A stretch of 64,000 bases of DNA from Pseudomaricurvus alkylphenolicus (GCF_011683955.1 NZ_JAAQPI010000019.1:1-64000), one strand, 5' to 3'; counted from the first letter of the stretch, positions 16,802-25,692 are shown. Notes: a model not told the origin generated them from the sequence alone. Program-made: numbers and translations.

Positions 16802-17508
16802 CACCACACATTAATGCCGCCAACGGAGACTTCGCAGAACTGGTTCTGATGCCCGGCGATCCGCTGCGAGCCAAATATGTTGCAGAAAAGTTTCTGAGCG
16901 ACGCCCGCGAAGTGACCAACCTTCGTAATATGCTGGGTTTTACCGGCAGCTATCAGGGGCAGCGTATTTCCATTATGGGCTCCGGAATGGGAATACCCTC
17001 GGCCTCGATTTATGCCAAGGAGCTGATTACGGATTATGGCGTTAAAGAGATTATTCGTATCGGCTCCTGCGGCTCGGTAAGCCCCGATGTGAAGCTGCGT
17101 GATGTGGTGATCGGCATGGGGGCCTGTACCGATTCCAATGTTAACCGCATCCGTTTTAAGAACCACGATTTTGCCGCCATCGCTGACTATGGTCTGCTGG
17201 AGCGTGCGGTAAATGCCACTCGCGCCATGGGCCTGAACGCGCGTGTGGGCAATGTATTTTCCGCCGATTTATTTTACACCCCCGACCAGGACATGTTCGA
17301 CGTGATGGAGCGTTACGGCATCCTGGGTGTTGAAATGGAGGCCGCTGGGCTCTATGGCGTTGCTGCCGAGTTCGGTGCCAAAGCACTGGCGATCTGCACC
17401 GTGACCGACCTGATTCGAACCCACGAAGGCTTGTCTGGCGAGGCGCGTCAGAACTCTCTGGATGACATGATTGAACTGTCTCTGAAAACGGCGGTGGGTG
17501 ACAAGTGA
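16798..17508 (+). CDS. deoD: Purine-nucleoside phosphorylase
   Basis: This 236-residue bacterial hexameric-type PNP splits purine (deoxy)nucleosides with phosphate. Motifs are [13 protein letters not shown] (His near residue 4), [17 protein letters not shown] (phosphate-binding Gly and Arg), [24 protein letters not shown], and [15 protein letters not shown] with the ribose-binding Met-Glu. The catalytic Asp is in [11 protein letters not shown]. It overlaps deoB upstream and deoC downstream by a few nucleotides, so expression is coupled. Confidence 0.95.
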   Translation: MTPHINAANGDFAELVLMPGDPLRAKYVAEKFLSDAREVTNLRNMLGFTGSYQGQRISIMGSGMGIPSASIYAKELITDYGVKEIIRIGSCGSVSPDVKLRDVVIGMGACTDSNVNRIRFKNHDFAAIADYGLLERAVNATRAMGLNARVGNVFSADLFYTPDQDMFDVMERYGILGVEMEAAGLYGVAAEFGAKALAICTVTDLIRTHEGLSGEARQNSLDDMIELSLKTAVGDK

Positions 17509-18545
17509 TGGCCGAGAATAGCAAGGTAGAGGCGCTTGATGCCTCACAACCCCCGGAGCTCAAAGAAGTAAGCCAACACAGCGCGGCTGAACATCCGCCC
17601 TTGTTGAACCCGGGAACGGATCTGAACCTGGAGTGGGTGACCGATATTCGGGTTAATCAAAGTGCGGTTGAACGCCGTTGCGCGACACTTAAAACCCGCC
17701 GTTCCCTGAAGAAAGACTGGCAGGCTGCCTGGTTGCTTAAAGCGGTCAGCTGTATCGACCTGACCACATTGTCCGGTGACGATACCGAAGGGCGTGTGCG
17801 TCGGCTGTGTTCGAAGGCCCGCCACCCCCTGCGTCAGGATATTGCGGAAGCTCTGGGCGTTGAGGATCTGCACATCACCACCGGTGCGGTCTGTGTGTAT
17901 CACGCCATGGTGGAAGAAGCGGTAAAGGCTCTGCGAGGCACCAATATCCCGGTAGCCGCTGTGTCCACGGGATTCCCCGCTTGTTTGGCACCGCTGGAAA
18001 CCCGCTTGCGGGAGATCGAACTTTCCGTTGCCGCCGGGGCCACCGAAATTGACATTGTGATCTCCCGTCGCTTTGTACTTAACGAAGACTGGCAGGCGCT
18101 CTACGACGAGGTCAAAGCCTATCGTCAGGCCTGTGGCCATGCCCATATGAAAACCATTATCTCCACCGGTCAGCTGGCAACCCTGAACAATGTCGCCAGG
18201 GCGTCCATGGTGTGCATGATGGCCGGTGCGGACTTTATTAAAACCTCCACCGGTATGGAGACCGTCAACGCCACTTTGCCCGTGAGCCTGGTGATGGTGC
18301 GCATGATTCGCCGCTATTTCGAATTAACCGGATATCCCGTTGGTTTTAAACCTGCAGGTGGTATCAGCACTGCCAAAGACGCGTTGGTGTATTTGGTGAT
18401 GATAAAGGAAGAGCTGGGTAACGACTGGCTTAACCCGGAGATGTTCCGTTTCGGAGCTTCCAGCCTGCTTGGAGATATTGAACGACAGCTGGAGCACCAC
18501 ATCAGCGGCCGTTACTCCGCAGCACACCGTCACCCCATGGCCTGA
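17508..18545 (+). CDS. deoC: Deoxyribose-phosphate aldolase, long eukaryote-like form
   Basis: DeoC cleaves 2-deoxyribose-5-phosphate to acetaldehyde and glyceraldehyde-3-phosphate. At 345 residues it is about 90 longer than E. coli DeoC. Schiff-base and helper Lys residues are in GADFIKTSTGMETVNATL (about residue 245) and GFKPAGGIST (about residue 282). The stretches KKDWQAAWLLKAVSCIDLTTL and SGDDTE, and the end HHISGRYSAAHRHPMA, recall the vertebrate-type DERA branch rather than short bacterial DeoC (comparison from memory). The first 40 residues are acidic/Pro-rich and poorly conserved. The start could be GTG 17505 or ATG 17508. Acetaldehyde produced here fits the downstream aldehyde dehydrogenase. 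Confidence 0.92.
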   Translation: MAENSKVEALDASQPPELKEVSQHSAAEHPPLLNPGTDLNLEWVTDIRVNQSAVERRCATLKTRRSLKKDWQAAWLLKAVSCIDLTTLSGDDTEGRVRRLCSKARHPLRQDIAEALGVEDLHITTGAVCVYHAMVEEAVKALRGTNIPVAAVSTGFPACLAPLETRLREIELSVAAGATEIDIVISRRFVLNEDWQALYDEVKAYRQACGHAHMKTIISTGQLATLNNVARASMVCMMAGADFIKTSTGMETVNATLPVSLVMVRMIRRYFELTGYPVGFKPAGGISTAKDALVYLVMIKEELGNDWLNPEMFRFGASSLLGDIERQLEHHISGRYSAAHRHPMA

Positions 18546-18568
18546 TTCACGCGCACCGGAATTCCACT

Positions 18569-20953
18569 ATGAGCATTGCAGAAATTTTTGACACCATGAG
18601 CTACGGACCAGCCCCGGAGAGTACCAGCCACGTTGAGGCGTGGTTAGAACAACACCAACAAGGATTTCAGTTATTTATTAACGGCGAATGGGTAAAACCC
18701 GCACAAGCCGAATCCTTCGACAGTACCAATCCCGCCAACGGCGAACACCTGGGCACCTTGGCCCAGGGCGGTGAGTCCGACATCGATGCCGCCGTAAACG
18801 CCGCACGGGCGGCACAGTCCGAATGGTGGGCCTTGGGTGGCCACGGCCGCGCCCGTTACCTCTACGCCATTGCGCGCCTGCTGCAAAAGCATTCCCGCCG
18901 CCTGGCGGTGCTGGAATCGTTGGATAATGGCAAACCCATTCGCGAAACCCGCGACATTGATGTCCCCCAGGCCGTGCGTCATTTTTATCACCACGCCGGT
19001 TGGGCGCAATTGCAGGAATCTGAACTGGGTGATTTCGAAGCCCTGGGTGTGGTCGGGCAGATTATTCCCTGGAACTTCCCCTTGTTGATGCTGGCCTGGA
19101 AAATTGCACCGGCATTGGCGGCCGGAAACTGCGTGGTTTTAAAGCCGGCCGAGTACACCAGCCTGACGGCGATGATGTTTGCCGAACTTTGCCAGGAGGC
19201 GGGTCTGCCGCCCGGTGTGGTTAACATTGTGACTGGTGACGGTCGCACTGGCGCATTCCTGGTGGATCATCCGGACGTTAACAAGCTCGCCTTTACCGGC
19301 TCTACCGAAGTGGGTCGTCAGATTCGCGAACGGACATCCGGCAGCGGTAAACACCTGACCTTGGAGTTGGGCGGCAAGTCTCCGTTTATCGTATTCGATG
19401 ACGCTGATCTGGATGGTGCCGTTGAAGGTCTGGTGGATGCCATCTGGTTTAACCAGGGCCAGGTGTGCTGCGCGGGCTCTCGCCTGCTGGTCCAGGAAGG
19501 CATCGCTGACCGGCTGTTGGAAAAAGTCAAAACCCGCATGGAAACCTTACGAGTGGGAGATCCCCTCGACAAAAACACCGATATCGGTGCGATTGTCGAT
19601 CCCTCTCAAAAACAACGCATCGATTCTTTGGTACAGCGGGGTGTTAGCGAGGGCGCTATTCTCTGGCAGCCCGAACAGTTGTGCCCGAGCGAAGGCTGTT
19701 TTTACCCACCTACATTGTTAACCGAAGTTGAATCGAGCAATGTTGTCGCCAGCGAAGAAATTTTTGGACCGGTATTAAGTGTAATGACCTTCCGTACTCA
19801 GGCGGAAGCAATTGCGCTGGCCAACAACACCCGCTACGGTCTTGCTGCCAGCATCTGGTCAGAAAACCTGAACAGGGCGCTGGATGTTGCGCCCCAGGTC
19901 AAAGCCGGTGTGATTTGGGTAAACAGCACTAACCAATTCGATGCCTCCTGTGGTTTTGGCGGTTACAAAGAGTCTGGTTTTGGTCGTGAAGGTGGTCGTG
20001 AGGGCATGTACGCCTATTTGAAAGATAAAACCGGAAGCGAGCCGAAAGCCACGAAAAAGTCTGCAAAAGCAGCCAAGAAAACGCCAAGCCAGAGCCTGCC
20101 CGGCATTGACCAGACTGCCAAGTTGTATATCGGTGGCAAGCAGGTGCGCCCGGACAGCGGTTACAGCCTGCCGGTACTGGCAGCGGATGGCGCCCAGGCC
20201 GGCCTGGTCGGAGAAGGCAACCGCAAAGACATTCGCAATGCTGTTGAGGCGGCATTTAAAGCCGGCAGCTGGAGTAACAGCAACGGGCACAATCGCGCAC
20301 AGATACTATACTTTTTGGCTGAAAACCTGACGTATCGGGAACAGGAGCTGGCCAGGCGGCTGGTTAACCTTACCGGTGTCAGTGACGCGCAGGCTGTTCG
20401 TGAAGTTCAAGCCAGTGTGGAAAGATTGTTTTTCTATGCGGCCTGGGCGGACAAATATGATGGTGCAGTGCATCAGCCACCTATCAAAGGTGTGGCGCTG
20501 GCGATGAATGAGCCCCTGGGTATTCTGGGCATAGGTTGCCCCGACGAGTCGCCGCTGTTGTCGATGGTGTCGCTGTTAGCCCCGGCCGTGGCCATGGGTA
20601 ATCGCGTGGTACTGGTGCCTTCCCGTGAACACGCCCTGATAGCGACGGATTTTTATCAGCTGTTGGAAACCTCAGATGTGCCTTCCGGGGTTATTAACAT
20701 CGTCACCGGTGAGCGCGAAGAATTGATGAAAGTGTTGGCCGAACATAACCAGGTGGATGCCATCTGGTATCAGGGCGACGCAGATGGCAGCGCCATGGTG
20801 GAAGCCGCATCGGTCAGTAACTTGAAACGCACTTGGGTGAATCGTGGCCGTCAGATCGACTGGCTCGCCAACGATGATGGCCAGGGCAAAGAATTTCTGC
20901 GTGAAGCCACGCAGGTTAAAAATATCTGGGTTCCCTACGGGGATTCCATTTAG
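18569..20953 (+). CDS. Double-domain aldehyde dehydrogenase, ALDH16-like
   Basis: This 794-residue protein has a complete N-terminal aldehyde dehydrogenase domain (about residues 35-490) and a second, degenerate one (about 515-790). The first has IPWNFPLLMLAWK, TGSTEVGRQI, LTLELGGKSP (catalytic Glu) and NQGQVCCAGSRL (catalytic Cys). The second keeps the NAD-fold part (NEPLGILGIG, VPSGVINIVTG) but lacks a Cys loop and ends early. An Ala/Lys-rich linker (residues about 490-510) joins them. This is the ALDH16 layout. It starts 23 nt after deoC and most likely oxidises the acetaldehyde that DeoC makes to acetate with NAD; substrate is inferred from position. Confidence 0.85.
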   Translation: MSIAEIFDTMSYGPAPESTSHVEAWLEQHQQGFQLFINGEWVKPAQAESFDSTNPANGEHLGTLAQGGESDIDAAVNAARAAQSEWWALGGHGRARYLYAIARLLQKHSRRLAVLESLDNGKPIRETRDIDVPQAVRHFYHHAGWAQLQESELGDFEALGVVGQIIPWNFPLLMLAWKIAPALAAGNCVVLKPAEYTSLTAMMFAELCQEAGLPPGVVNIVTGDGRTGAFLVDHPDVNKLAFTGSTEVGRQIRERTSGSGKHLTLELGGKSPFIVFDDADLDGAVEGLVDAIWFNQGQVCCAGSRLLVQEGIADRLLEKVKTRMETLRVGDPLDKNTDIGAIVDPSQKQRIDSLVQRGVSEGAILWQPEQLCPSEGCFYPPTLLTEVESSNVVASEEIFGPVLSVMTFRTQAEAIALANNTRYGLAASIWSENLNRALDVAPQVKAGVIWVNSTNQFDASCGFGGYKESGFGREGGREGMYAYLKDKTGSEPKATKKSAKAAKKTPSQSLPGIDQTAKLYIGGKQVRPDSGYSLPVLAADGAQAGLVGEGNRKDIRNAVEAAFKAGSWSNSNGHNRAQILYFLAENLTYREQELARRLVNLTGVSDAQAVREVQASVERLFFYAAWADKYDGAVHQPPIKGVALAMNEPLGILGIGCPDESPLLSMVSLLAPAVAMGNRVVLVPSREHALIATDFYQLLETSDVPSGVINIVTGEREELMKVLAEHNQVDAIWYQGDADGSAMVEAASVSNLKRTWVNRGRQIDWLANDDGQGKEFLREATQVKNIWVPYGDSI

Positions 20954-21028
20954 CCGTCAGAGAGACATGTAGGTTTATCAATAACAAAAGCAATCACACT
21001 TTACTGAATTGTCTGAGGAGATTACGCC

Positions 21029-23272
21029 ATGACAACCCAGGAACATCTGTTAATTAAAAACGGCGTACGCCGGGGCACTCTGGCCGCCGCTGTACTCGCC
21101 ACCACCCTGACCGGAGGAACTTCGGTCGTTGCCCAGGAATTGGCGCTGGAAGAGGTGATCGTTACCGCACAGAAACGCGCCCAAAGCCTGCAGGATGTAC
21201 CCGCATCCGTGTCGGCGATTTCTGCTGAGAGCAGCCGGGACTTTCTCGGTAGTGGTGAAAATATTCGCGCTCTGGCCGGCCGGGTGCCCAGCCTGCAAAT
21301 CGAATCATCCAACGGTCGCCAGTCACCGCGTTTTTACATTCGCGGTCTGGGTAACACCGATTTTGATGTGAACGCCAACCAACCCGTGTCCATGGTGATG
21401 GATGATATCGCGCTGGAAAATGCGATTCTCAAGGCCATTCCCATGTACGATGTACAGCAAATCGAAGTGCTGCGTGGCCCCCAGGGAACCCTGTTTGGTC
21501 GCAATACGCCGGCGGGTATTGTGAAGATCGATACTGTTCGCCCCACCTTTGAAACTGAAGGCTATCTGCAGGCCTCCTACGGTGAGCGCGGCAACCGCAG
21601 CTTTGAAGGCGCGATTGGTGGCGGCTTGTCAGAAAGTGTCGCCGCGCGTTTCTCATTCAAGTACCTCGGCCGTGACGACTGGATCGATAACAATGCAGAT
21701 GGCTCGGAAATCGGCGGCTTTGACGAATATGCCTATCGCTTGCAAGTGTTGGCCAAACCCAGCGAAAATTTGACAGCACTCGTTAAACTGCACGCGTTCA
21801 AACAGGATGGCGACACGCCTCAGCCGTTTTATGCCAACGCCCTGGAAGTGGGCAAAGAGGGTGTGCGTTCCGGTTTTGATCCTGAGGACTTGACCCAAGA
21901 CAGTACCACTGACGGCGAGATCGACCACGCCGGTGGTGCCTTGACCCTGACTTACGATGCCGAAGACTACACCATTGTATCCATCACCGGTTACGACACT
22001 TTGGACAGCTTCTCTCGGGGGGATATTGATGGCGGTATCATCGGTGGCCCGGAGAATATCGGCCAGCTGGGATTCAATGCCTTCTTTGGCGTGGCCACAG
22101 GTGATGGTCTTTCAGATCATTATCAGTTTAACCAGGAACTGCGCATTTCTTCTCAGCAGGACAACTGGTTCTACCAGGCCGGTCTGTTCTACTTCAAGGA
22201 AGACCTAACGGTAGATAACGTGGACTTCGACCCAAGTTCCAACGCGCAAACCGCGATTACTTTTACCGAGCAGGAAACCACTTCTGCCGCCATTTTTGGT
22301 CAGGTGGAATATAGTCTGAGTGAAGATTTGAAGGTGACGGCCGGTTTACGTTACACCGAGGACGACAAGGAGCTTGATGTGGTCCCTGGAACCGGCTCTT
22401 TTGCGCTACCTGCGAGCATCGAAAAAGACGACAGCTACGTTAACTGGGATCTGGCTCTGACCTACGACATGAACGAGGATTGGACGCTGTTTGGTCGCGC
22501 GGGTAATGCCTCCCGCGGTCCGGTGACCATTGGTCGCTTTGGTTTTACCAGTGAGGCAGATACCGAGACGCTGACCTCCATCGAGTTCGGCTTTAAAGCT
22601 ACTTTGCTCGACGGCCGTGCCCGTTGGAATACCACGGTCTATCGCTACGAGATTGAAGATCAGCAGCTGACCGCTACCGGGGGTGAGGCCAACACCAACT
22701 CTCTGCTGAACGCCGATGAAACGGTGGGCCAGGGGCTGGAAACAGACTTGGAGATTCTTGTCAGTGAAAATTTCCGTATTAACGCCAACCTGAGCTACAA
22801 CGACTCGGAAATTCGTGACAGCAGTCTGCGTGATGATCTTTGTGGATCCACGCCCCAGTGTACCGGTAAAGACCCCGTCGTTGGCACACGTGACGGCTTT
22901 TTCGGCGAGGTCACCGAAGTGTCCATTGACGGTAATCCGCTGCCACGTGCACCGGAGTGGATCGCCAATATCAATCTTTGGTACGGTGTGGATATTGATG
23001 CAGGGCAGCTCTACGCATCTACCGACTGGAACTATCGCTCGGATTCCAACATCTTCTACCACGAATCGGTGGAATTTGTTGCAGACTCCCGCTGGATTGG
23101 CGGTGTGCGTTTGGGCTACAAGAATCCCGAAGGCAATCTGGATGTTGCACTGGTCGGGCGGAACGTTACGGATGAGATCGCCGTGGATGGAGCGCTTAAC
23201 TTTCTTAACCTGACGGCTTTTGTTAACGAGCCACGCTACTGGGGAGCGGAAGTTCGCTATGAGTTCGACTGA
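21029..23272 (+). CDS. TonB-dependent receptor of the deoxynucleoside locus
   Basis: The 747-residue outer-membrane receptor has a long Sec signal (about residues 1-36, ending VVAQE), a TonB box (LEEVIVTAQK), and a plug with IRALAGRVPSLQIES and VLRGPQGTLFGRNTPAGIVKI. A 22-strand barrel follows, with a C-terminal strand ending RYEFD. It resembles the iron-complex/vitamin-type receptor class common in marine gammaproteobacteria, where many import organic nutrients. It lies 75 nt after the ALDH gene with its own GAGGAG ribosome site and no terminator in between, so it likely belongs to the deo transcript and brings in nucleosides or oligonucleotides (inferred). A strong terminator follows 14 nt after the stop. 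Confidence 0.88.
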   Translation: MTTQEHLLIKNGVRRGTLAAAVLATTLTGGTSVVAQELALEEVIVTAQKRAQSLQDVPASVSAISAESSRDFLGSGENIRALAGRVPSLQIESSNGRQSPRFYIRGLGNTDFDVNANQPVSMVMDDIALENAILKAIPMYDVQQIEVLRGPQGTLFGRNTPAGIVKIDTVRPTFETEGYLQASYGERGNRSFEGAIGGGLSESVAARFSFKYLGRDDWIDNNADGSEIGGFDEYAYRLQVLAKPSENLTALVKLHAFKQDGDTPQPFYANALEVGKEGVRSGFDPEDLTQDSTTDGEIDHAGGALTLTYDAEDYTIVSITGYDTLDSFSRGDIDGGIIGGPENIGQLGFNAFFGVATGDGLSDHYQFNQELRISSQQDNWFYQAGLFYFKEDLTVDNVDFDPSSNAQTAITFTEQETTSAAIFGQVEYSLSEDLKVTAGLRYTEDDKELDVVPGTGSFALPASIEKDDSYVNWDLALTYDMNEDWTLFGRAGNASRGPVTIGRFGFTSEADTETLTSIEFGFKATLLDGRARWNTTVYRYEIEDQQLTATGGEANTNSLLNADETVGQGLETDLEILVSENFRINANLSYNDSEIRDSSLRDDLCGSTPQCTGKDPVVGTRDGFFGEVTEVSIDGNPLPRAPEWIANINLWYGVDIDAGQLYASTDWNYRSDSNIFYHESVEFVADSRWIGGVRLGYKNPEGNLDVALVGRNVTDEIAVDGALNFLNLTAFVNEPRYWGAEVRYEFD

Positions 23273-23286
23273 TCTTCAGTCGCAAG

Positions 23287-23317
23287 AAATCCGGGGTTTG
23301 CACCCCGGATTTTTTTT
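23287..23317 (+). terminator. Strong intrinsic terminator after the TonB-dependent receptor
   Basis: AAATCCGGGGT pairs with ACCCCGGATTT around a 4-nt loop (TTGC), followed by further T residues to 23317: an 11-bp stem plus U-tract. It begins 14 nt after the receptor stop. It overlaps the open frame in front of the amidohydrolase, which matters for that gene's start. Confidence 0.9.
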
Positions 23318-24719
23318 GCGCGCGATAACACTGGGGGCGTTGCTGAGCCTGTTCGCGACCCAGCCCAGCTGGGCCGGTAAACAAAAAGTGGATCTGATCG
23401 TTTATGGTGACTATCTGGTAACCATGGATGCGGATCAACCGAAGGTGATTGAGCAGGGGGCTGTGGCGGTTAAAGGTCGAGACATTGTCGCCGTGGGTTC
23501 GGCAAAAGGCGTTGATGAATCCTATCGGGCACGGAAAAAACTGCCCGGTAAGAACCGTGTATTGATGCCGGGACTGGTCAATGGCCACACCCACACCGCC
23601 ATGACACTGTTTCGTGGTATGGCGGATGACCTGGAGCTGATGGACTGGCTCAATAACTATATTTTTCCCATGGAAGGCCAGTTTGTAAATCCGGAGTTTA
23701 TCAAGGTCGGCGCAGAGCTGGCCTGCTGGGAAATGATTCGTGGCGGTGTCACCAGCTTTGTTGATATGTACTTCTATCCCGATGTAATAGCCGAAGTGGT
23801 CGAGCAATGTGGCCTGCGGGGGGTACTCGCCTCACCCTCTATCGACTTTCCCAGTCCGGGCTTTAAAGGCTGGGATGATTCTTTTGCGGCGGCTGAGGCC
23901 TTTATTGGTCGTTGGCAGGGGCGCCATGAGCGTATTATCCCCGCGTTTGCGCCCCATGCTCCCTACACGGTATCACCGGAGCATCTGCGTCAGGTTGTGG
24001 AGGCGTCTCAGCGTTTAAAAGTACCGGTAAGCATGCACGTCGCGGAAACAGAGTCGGAAGTGCAACTGATTCAGGAACGCTACCAGCGCACACCGGTTCG
24101 CCATATTGCCCATCTGGGCATGCTGGAGCTGCCCTTGATCGCTGCTCATATGGTGCACCCGGACGCCGAAGAAATGGCTATGTTGGCGGGCAAGACAGTG
24201 GGCGCCATTCATAATCCCACTTCCAATCTCAAACTGGCTTCAGGTATCGCCCCGGTGCCGCAGATGTTGGAGGCTGGTGTATTGGTGGGCCTGGGTACCG
24301 ACGGTGCGGCCAGCAACAACGATCTGGACTTGTGGGAAGAGATCCGCCTGGCAGCCTTGATTCACAAGGCCAACAATGGCGACCCAACACTGATCCCTGC
24401 CTACAGCGCTTTGACTATGGCCACCCGTATGGGTGCGCAGGCGGTGGGTTTGGGCGAGATAACCGGCCAACTCAAAGCCGGCATGCGTGCCGATATGATT
24501 CAAGTGGCCTTGGACAGCCCCCGGGTGGCGCCTCTTTATAATGTGATTTCTCACCTTATCTACGCAACGGATAGCCAGGATGTGGTCACCACCATAGTTT
24601 CAGGCCGTGTACTGATGGAGAATGGTAAAGTCCTGAGCCTGGACGCTGGAAAGGTGCGGGCAGCGGCCAGGGCCAAAGCCCGGGAAATTTCCACTGCGCT
24701 CGCCCCTGTGGCAAATTAG
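23316..24719 (+). CDS. MTA/SAH-deaminase-like amidohydrolase, possibly exported
   Basis: This metal-dependent amidohydrolase resembles the MtaD/SsnA group that deaminates adenosine-type nucleosides (methylthioadenosine, S-adenosylhomocysteine). Ligands visible are NGHTHTAMT (HxH), FAPHAPYTVSP (His), SMHVAETESE (His, Glu) and GTDGAASNNDLD (Asp). The start is unclear. The frame is open back to ATG 23259, which overlaps the receptor gene, but that reading translates through the terminator hairpin. A TTG at 23316 gives LRAITLGALLSLFATQPSWAG, a plausible signal peptide. With that start the enzyme has about 467 residues and may be periplasmic, unusual for this family. It fits purine deoxynucleoside use. 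Confidence 0.72.
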   Translation: MRAITLGALLSLFATQPSWAGKQKVDLIVYGDYLVTMDADQPKVIEQGAVAVKGRDIVAVGSAKGVDESYRARKKLPGKNRVLMPGLVNGHTHTAMTLFRGMADDLELMDWLNNYIFPMEGQFVNPEFIKVGAELACWEMIRGGVTSFVDMYFYPDVIAEVVEQCGLRGVLASPSIDFPSPGFKGWDDSFAAAEAFIGRWQGRHERIIPAFAPHAPYTVSPEHLRQVVEASQRLKVPVSMHVAETESEVQLIQERYQRTPVRHIAHLGMLELPLIAAHMVHPDAEEMAMLAGKTVGAIHNPTSNLKLASGIAPVPQMLEAGVLVGLGTDGAASNNDLDLWEEIRLAALIHKANNGDPTLIPAYSALTMATRMGAQAVGLGEITGQLKAGMRADMIQVALDSPRVAPLYNVISHLIYATDSQDVVTTIVSGRVLMENGKVLSLDAGKVRAAARAKAREISTALAPVAN

Positions 24720-24807
24720 CCGCTGCTGACAAATCTGCCTGTCGACACCATAACTTATCAACAACGCCAGTGAGAAACAGTTGGGTCGGCAGGCAAACGG
24801 CCAAGCT
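24720..24807. other. Convergent gap with long-loop inverted repeat
   Basis: Between the convergent amidohydrolase and TonB-C genes, TGCCTGTCGAC and GTCGGCAGGCA form an 11-bp stem with one mismatch and a loop of about 40 nt. It has no T-tract in either direction. It could act as a weak bidirectional terminator. Confidence 0.3.
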
Positions 24808-25230
24808 CTACAGTGACGCCATCAGGTCGTTCTGCTGATGCGTGCGCTTGCCGTAATTGTTCGAAAGAACATAACTGTATTTACGATAGAGGCCGCTGAC
24901 ACGCACCGGCTCACCGTTTAGCAGCACCGGCTGGAAACGAGAGGCCTTTAACGCTCGAATGGATGAGTGAACGAACAATTCAGAGCCATTGACGGACACC
25001 AGTTCCACATCACTGGGGGCTCCGGATTCATCGATGGTGTACTTGAGCATGACGCTGCCCTCGCGCTTGCGGAAGAGTGCAATGGAGGGATACTCCGGTT
25101 GAACTTCCGTTACTTCAATGACTTCTGTCACCCCTTTGGCTAAATCAGCGGCGCTAATCTCGGCAGCGGAAATACTGAGCGAGGCAAAGCAAGAAGCCAC
25201 AAAAGCAGAAATTTTCAGCAAGTTTTTCAT
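24808..25230 (-). CDS. Periplasmic TonB C-terminal-domain protein
   Basis: This 140-residue protein has a cleavable signal peptide (residues 1-22, ending SISAAE) and a TonB-C/energy-transducer-like domain: VTEVQPEYPSIALFRKREGSVMLKYTIDESG, then a helix (SSIRALKASRFQPVLLNGEPV) and the last strand. Unlike true TonB it has no membrane anchor or Pro-rich spacer, so it cannot transmit proton-motive force itself. Proteins of this form are common in this group of bacteria and may be periplasmic decoys or adaptors; function is not established. It is divergent from the ribbon-helix-helix gene across a repeat-dense intergenic region. Confidence 0.75.
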   Translation of the reverse strand: MKNLLKISAFVASCFASLSISAAEISAADLAKGVTEVIEVTEVQPEYPSIALFRKREGSVMLKYTIDESGAPSDVELVSVNGSELFVHSSIRALKASRFQPVLLNGEPVRVSGLYRKYSYVLSNNYGKRTHQQNDLMASL

Positions 25231-25455
25231 ATTTGTTCCTCCGACACACCAGTCCCTGGAGCGTGCTAATGGTTCGATTTGTTATCTAATGAAAGCGATG
25301 CATTACATTGCATACTCAAAGTATATACATCGGATTCGCGAGTTATATGAAATATTTATTACACGCTGCATATTTCATACTTTTGTAACATAAGCAATGT
25401 AAGACATCGGGATGTATATACAAAAGATAGACATCTGTTGGAGAAAAGCAGCAGT
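25231..25455. promoter_or_regulatory. Repeat-dense divergent promoter region
   Basis: This AT-rich region holds three inverted repeats. GTATATACATC (25321-25331) is exactly complementary to GATGTATATAC (25411-25421). TATGAAATAT (25346-25355) is complementary to ATATTTCATA (25370-25379). ATGCA (25298-25302) faces TGCAT (25309-25313). The second GTATATAC copy lies 35 nt before the ribbon-helix-helix start. These are likely binding sites for that protein or another dimeric regulator, and they sit where promoters for both divergent genes should be. Confidence 0.55.
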
Positions 25456-25680
25456 ATGAACATGCCAAGCGTTGATCAGGAAAGCAGCATAAAGAAGGGG
25501 TCTGCAAAGTCCGAAAAGACTTCAAAGAAAGCAGTCAAAAAAGACAGCCAGCTGATTATTCGTATCAATAAAGAGCAGCGAGATACGTTTGTCCGGCTTT
25601 GTGATGAAATGGACACCAGTGCGGCCAGAGAAATTCGGCTGTTTATTCGCGAATTTCTCAAGCAGCACGATCATTCGTGA
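25456..25680 (+). CDS. Ribbon-helix-helix DNA-binding protein
   Basis: The 74-residue protein has a basic, Ser/Lys-rich N-terminus (about 35 residues) and a C-terminal ribbon-helix-helix: QLIIRINKEQRDTFVRLCDE forms the strand and first helix, and DTSAAREIRLFIREFLKQ the second helix. The ribbon (LIIRIN) would enter the major groove as a dimer. ATG 25456 was chosen; an upstream TTG (25438) and ATG 25462 are alternatives. The inverted repeats just upstream suggest autoregulation and control of the divergent TonB-C protein. No toxin gene adjoins it, so a toxin-antitoxin role has no support. Confidence 0.72.
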   Translation: MNMPSVDQESSIKKGSAKSEKTSKKAVKKDSQLIIRINKEQRDTFVRLCDEMDTSAAREIRLFIREFLKQHDHS

Positions 25681-25692
25681 GTCGCACATCCG

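Noticed and set aside
25438-25680. Ribbon-helix-helix protein as an antitoxin
   Set aside because: No toxin-like gene is adjacent; the next gene is a 734-residue repeat protein on the other strand.
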